From: Stieleria varia
Lineage (GTDB): Bacteria; Planctomycetota; Planctomycetia; Pirellulales; Pirellulaceae
Assembly (NCBI RefSeq): GCF_038443385.1
Contig: NZ_CP151726.1
Span: 7,750,001-7,814,000 of the forward strand
Direction of reading: 5' to 3'
DNA length: 64,000 nucleotides
The notes below the pieces were generated by a model. It was given only the letters and a program-made list of their open reading frames with translations, did no database searches and was not told the DNA's origin. The position numbers and the translations under genes were made by a program. Each line of letters starts with the position of its first letter. Position 1 is the first letter of the stretch. Positions 63,863 to 64,000 of this stretch are shown piece after piece.

Positions 63863-64000
63863 GTGATGCATCGGGGCGCGCCGTCTCCGTCTCCGAGCTG
63901 ACCGGACACATCAAAGCCGTCATGGAGGCGACGTTTCCTCCGTTGTGGGTGGCGGGGGAAGCGACCGATGTGGCCAAACCTCGTAGCGGCCACATCTACT
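63859..64000 (+). CDS. xseA: Exodeoxyribonuclease VII large subunit, 5' end only
   Basis: Truncated by the window edge after 47 codons. The visible residues ([20 protein letters not shown] and [19 protein letters not shown]) match the N-terminal OB-fold of XseA, which binds single-stranded DNA. GTG 63859 overlaps the dapF stop by 4 nt, so translational coupling is likely. Confidence 0.9.
   Translation, partial: MSDASGRAVSVSELTGHIKAVMEATFPPLWVAGEATDVAKPRSGHIY

Overview
The window looks like chromosomal DNA of a marine planctomycete close to Rhodopirellula (Pirellulales). This is inferred from gene content and style: three secreted formylglycine sulfatases, many long secreted or membrane-anchored proteins with no familiar domain, paired ExbD proteins, a tyrosine-transposase (RAYT) relic, several families of GC-rich intergenic palindromes, sparse Shine-Dalgarno signals and frequent TTG/GTG starts. 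I see no rRNA, tRNA, CRISPR array or intact insertion sequence.

Layout. 0.2-5.2 kb: a SUF iron-sulfur assembly operon (SufR-like regulator, sufC, sufB, sufD, DUF59 protein). 5.6-6.2 kb: a probable lipoprotein. 6.4-8.3 kb, minus strand: rpiB then aroC. 8.8-10.6 kb: rpsA (six S1 domains) with a clear terminator. 11.2-31.5 kb: one long co-directional locus of 13 genes, with 4-nt ATGA stop/start overlaps at five junctions. It encodes a membrane-anchored VWA protein, an ExbB/TolQ homologue, two ExbD/TolR homologues, a membrane-anchored beta-propeller protein, several secreted or anchored proteins of unknown function, a zinc-ribbon/TPR membrane protein, and a complete Opp/Dpp-type ABC importer in which both permeases are fused into one chain and both ATPases into another. 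I judge this the best candidate for an undescribed system: an ion-gradient-driven ExbBD module genetically coupled to an ATP-driven solute importer. Direct copies of a ~130-bp palindromic repeat lie on both sides of the locus.

31.9-42.2 kb: an ECF-like sigma factor, two sulfatases, an esterase, a RAYT transposase relic with its catalytic core deleted, a large secreted protein with a thioredoxin-like tail, and a secreted aldose 1-epimerase. Two near-identical 183-bp MITE-like elements lie here, and a third, truncated copy lies near 10.7 kb. 42.3-50.0 kb: secreted small proteins, mannose-1-phosphate guanylyltransferase, a TadE/TadE/TadG-like pseudopilin and VWA cluster, and a HEAT-like secreted protein with a degenerate receiver-like tail. 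50.3-55.8 kb: a receiver-less sigma-54 activator, pyroglutamyl peptidase, a third sulfatase, a small membrane protein and a phage-like papain/DUF2786 fusion. 55.8-64.0 kb: an ABC-2 type permease, epmB (with an in-frame minisatellite) divergent from efp, mgtE, a PTS-EIIA/bicarbonate-transporter fusion, dapF and the 5' end of xseA.

All functional calls come from reading translated sequence and remembered family motifs; no database search was run.
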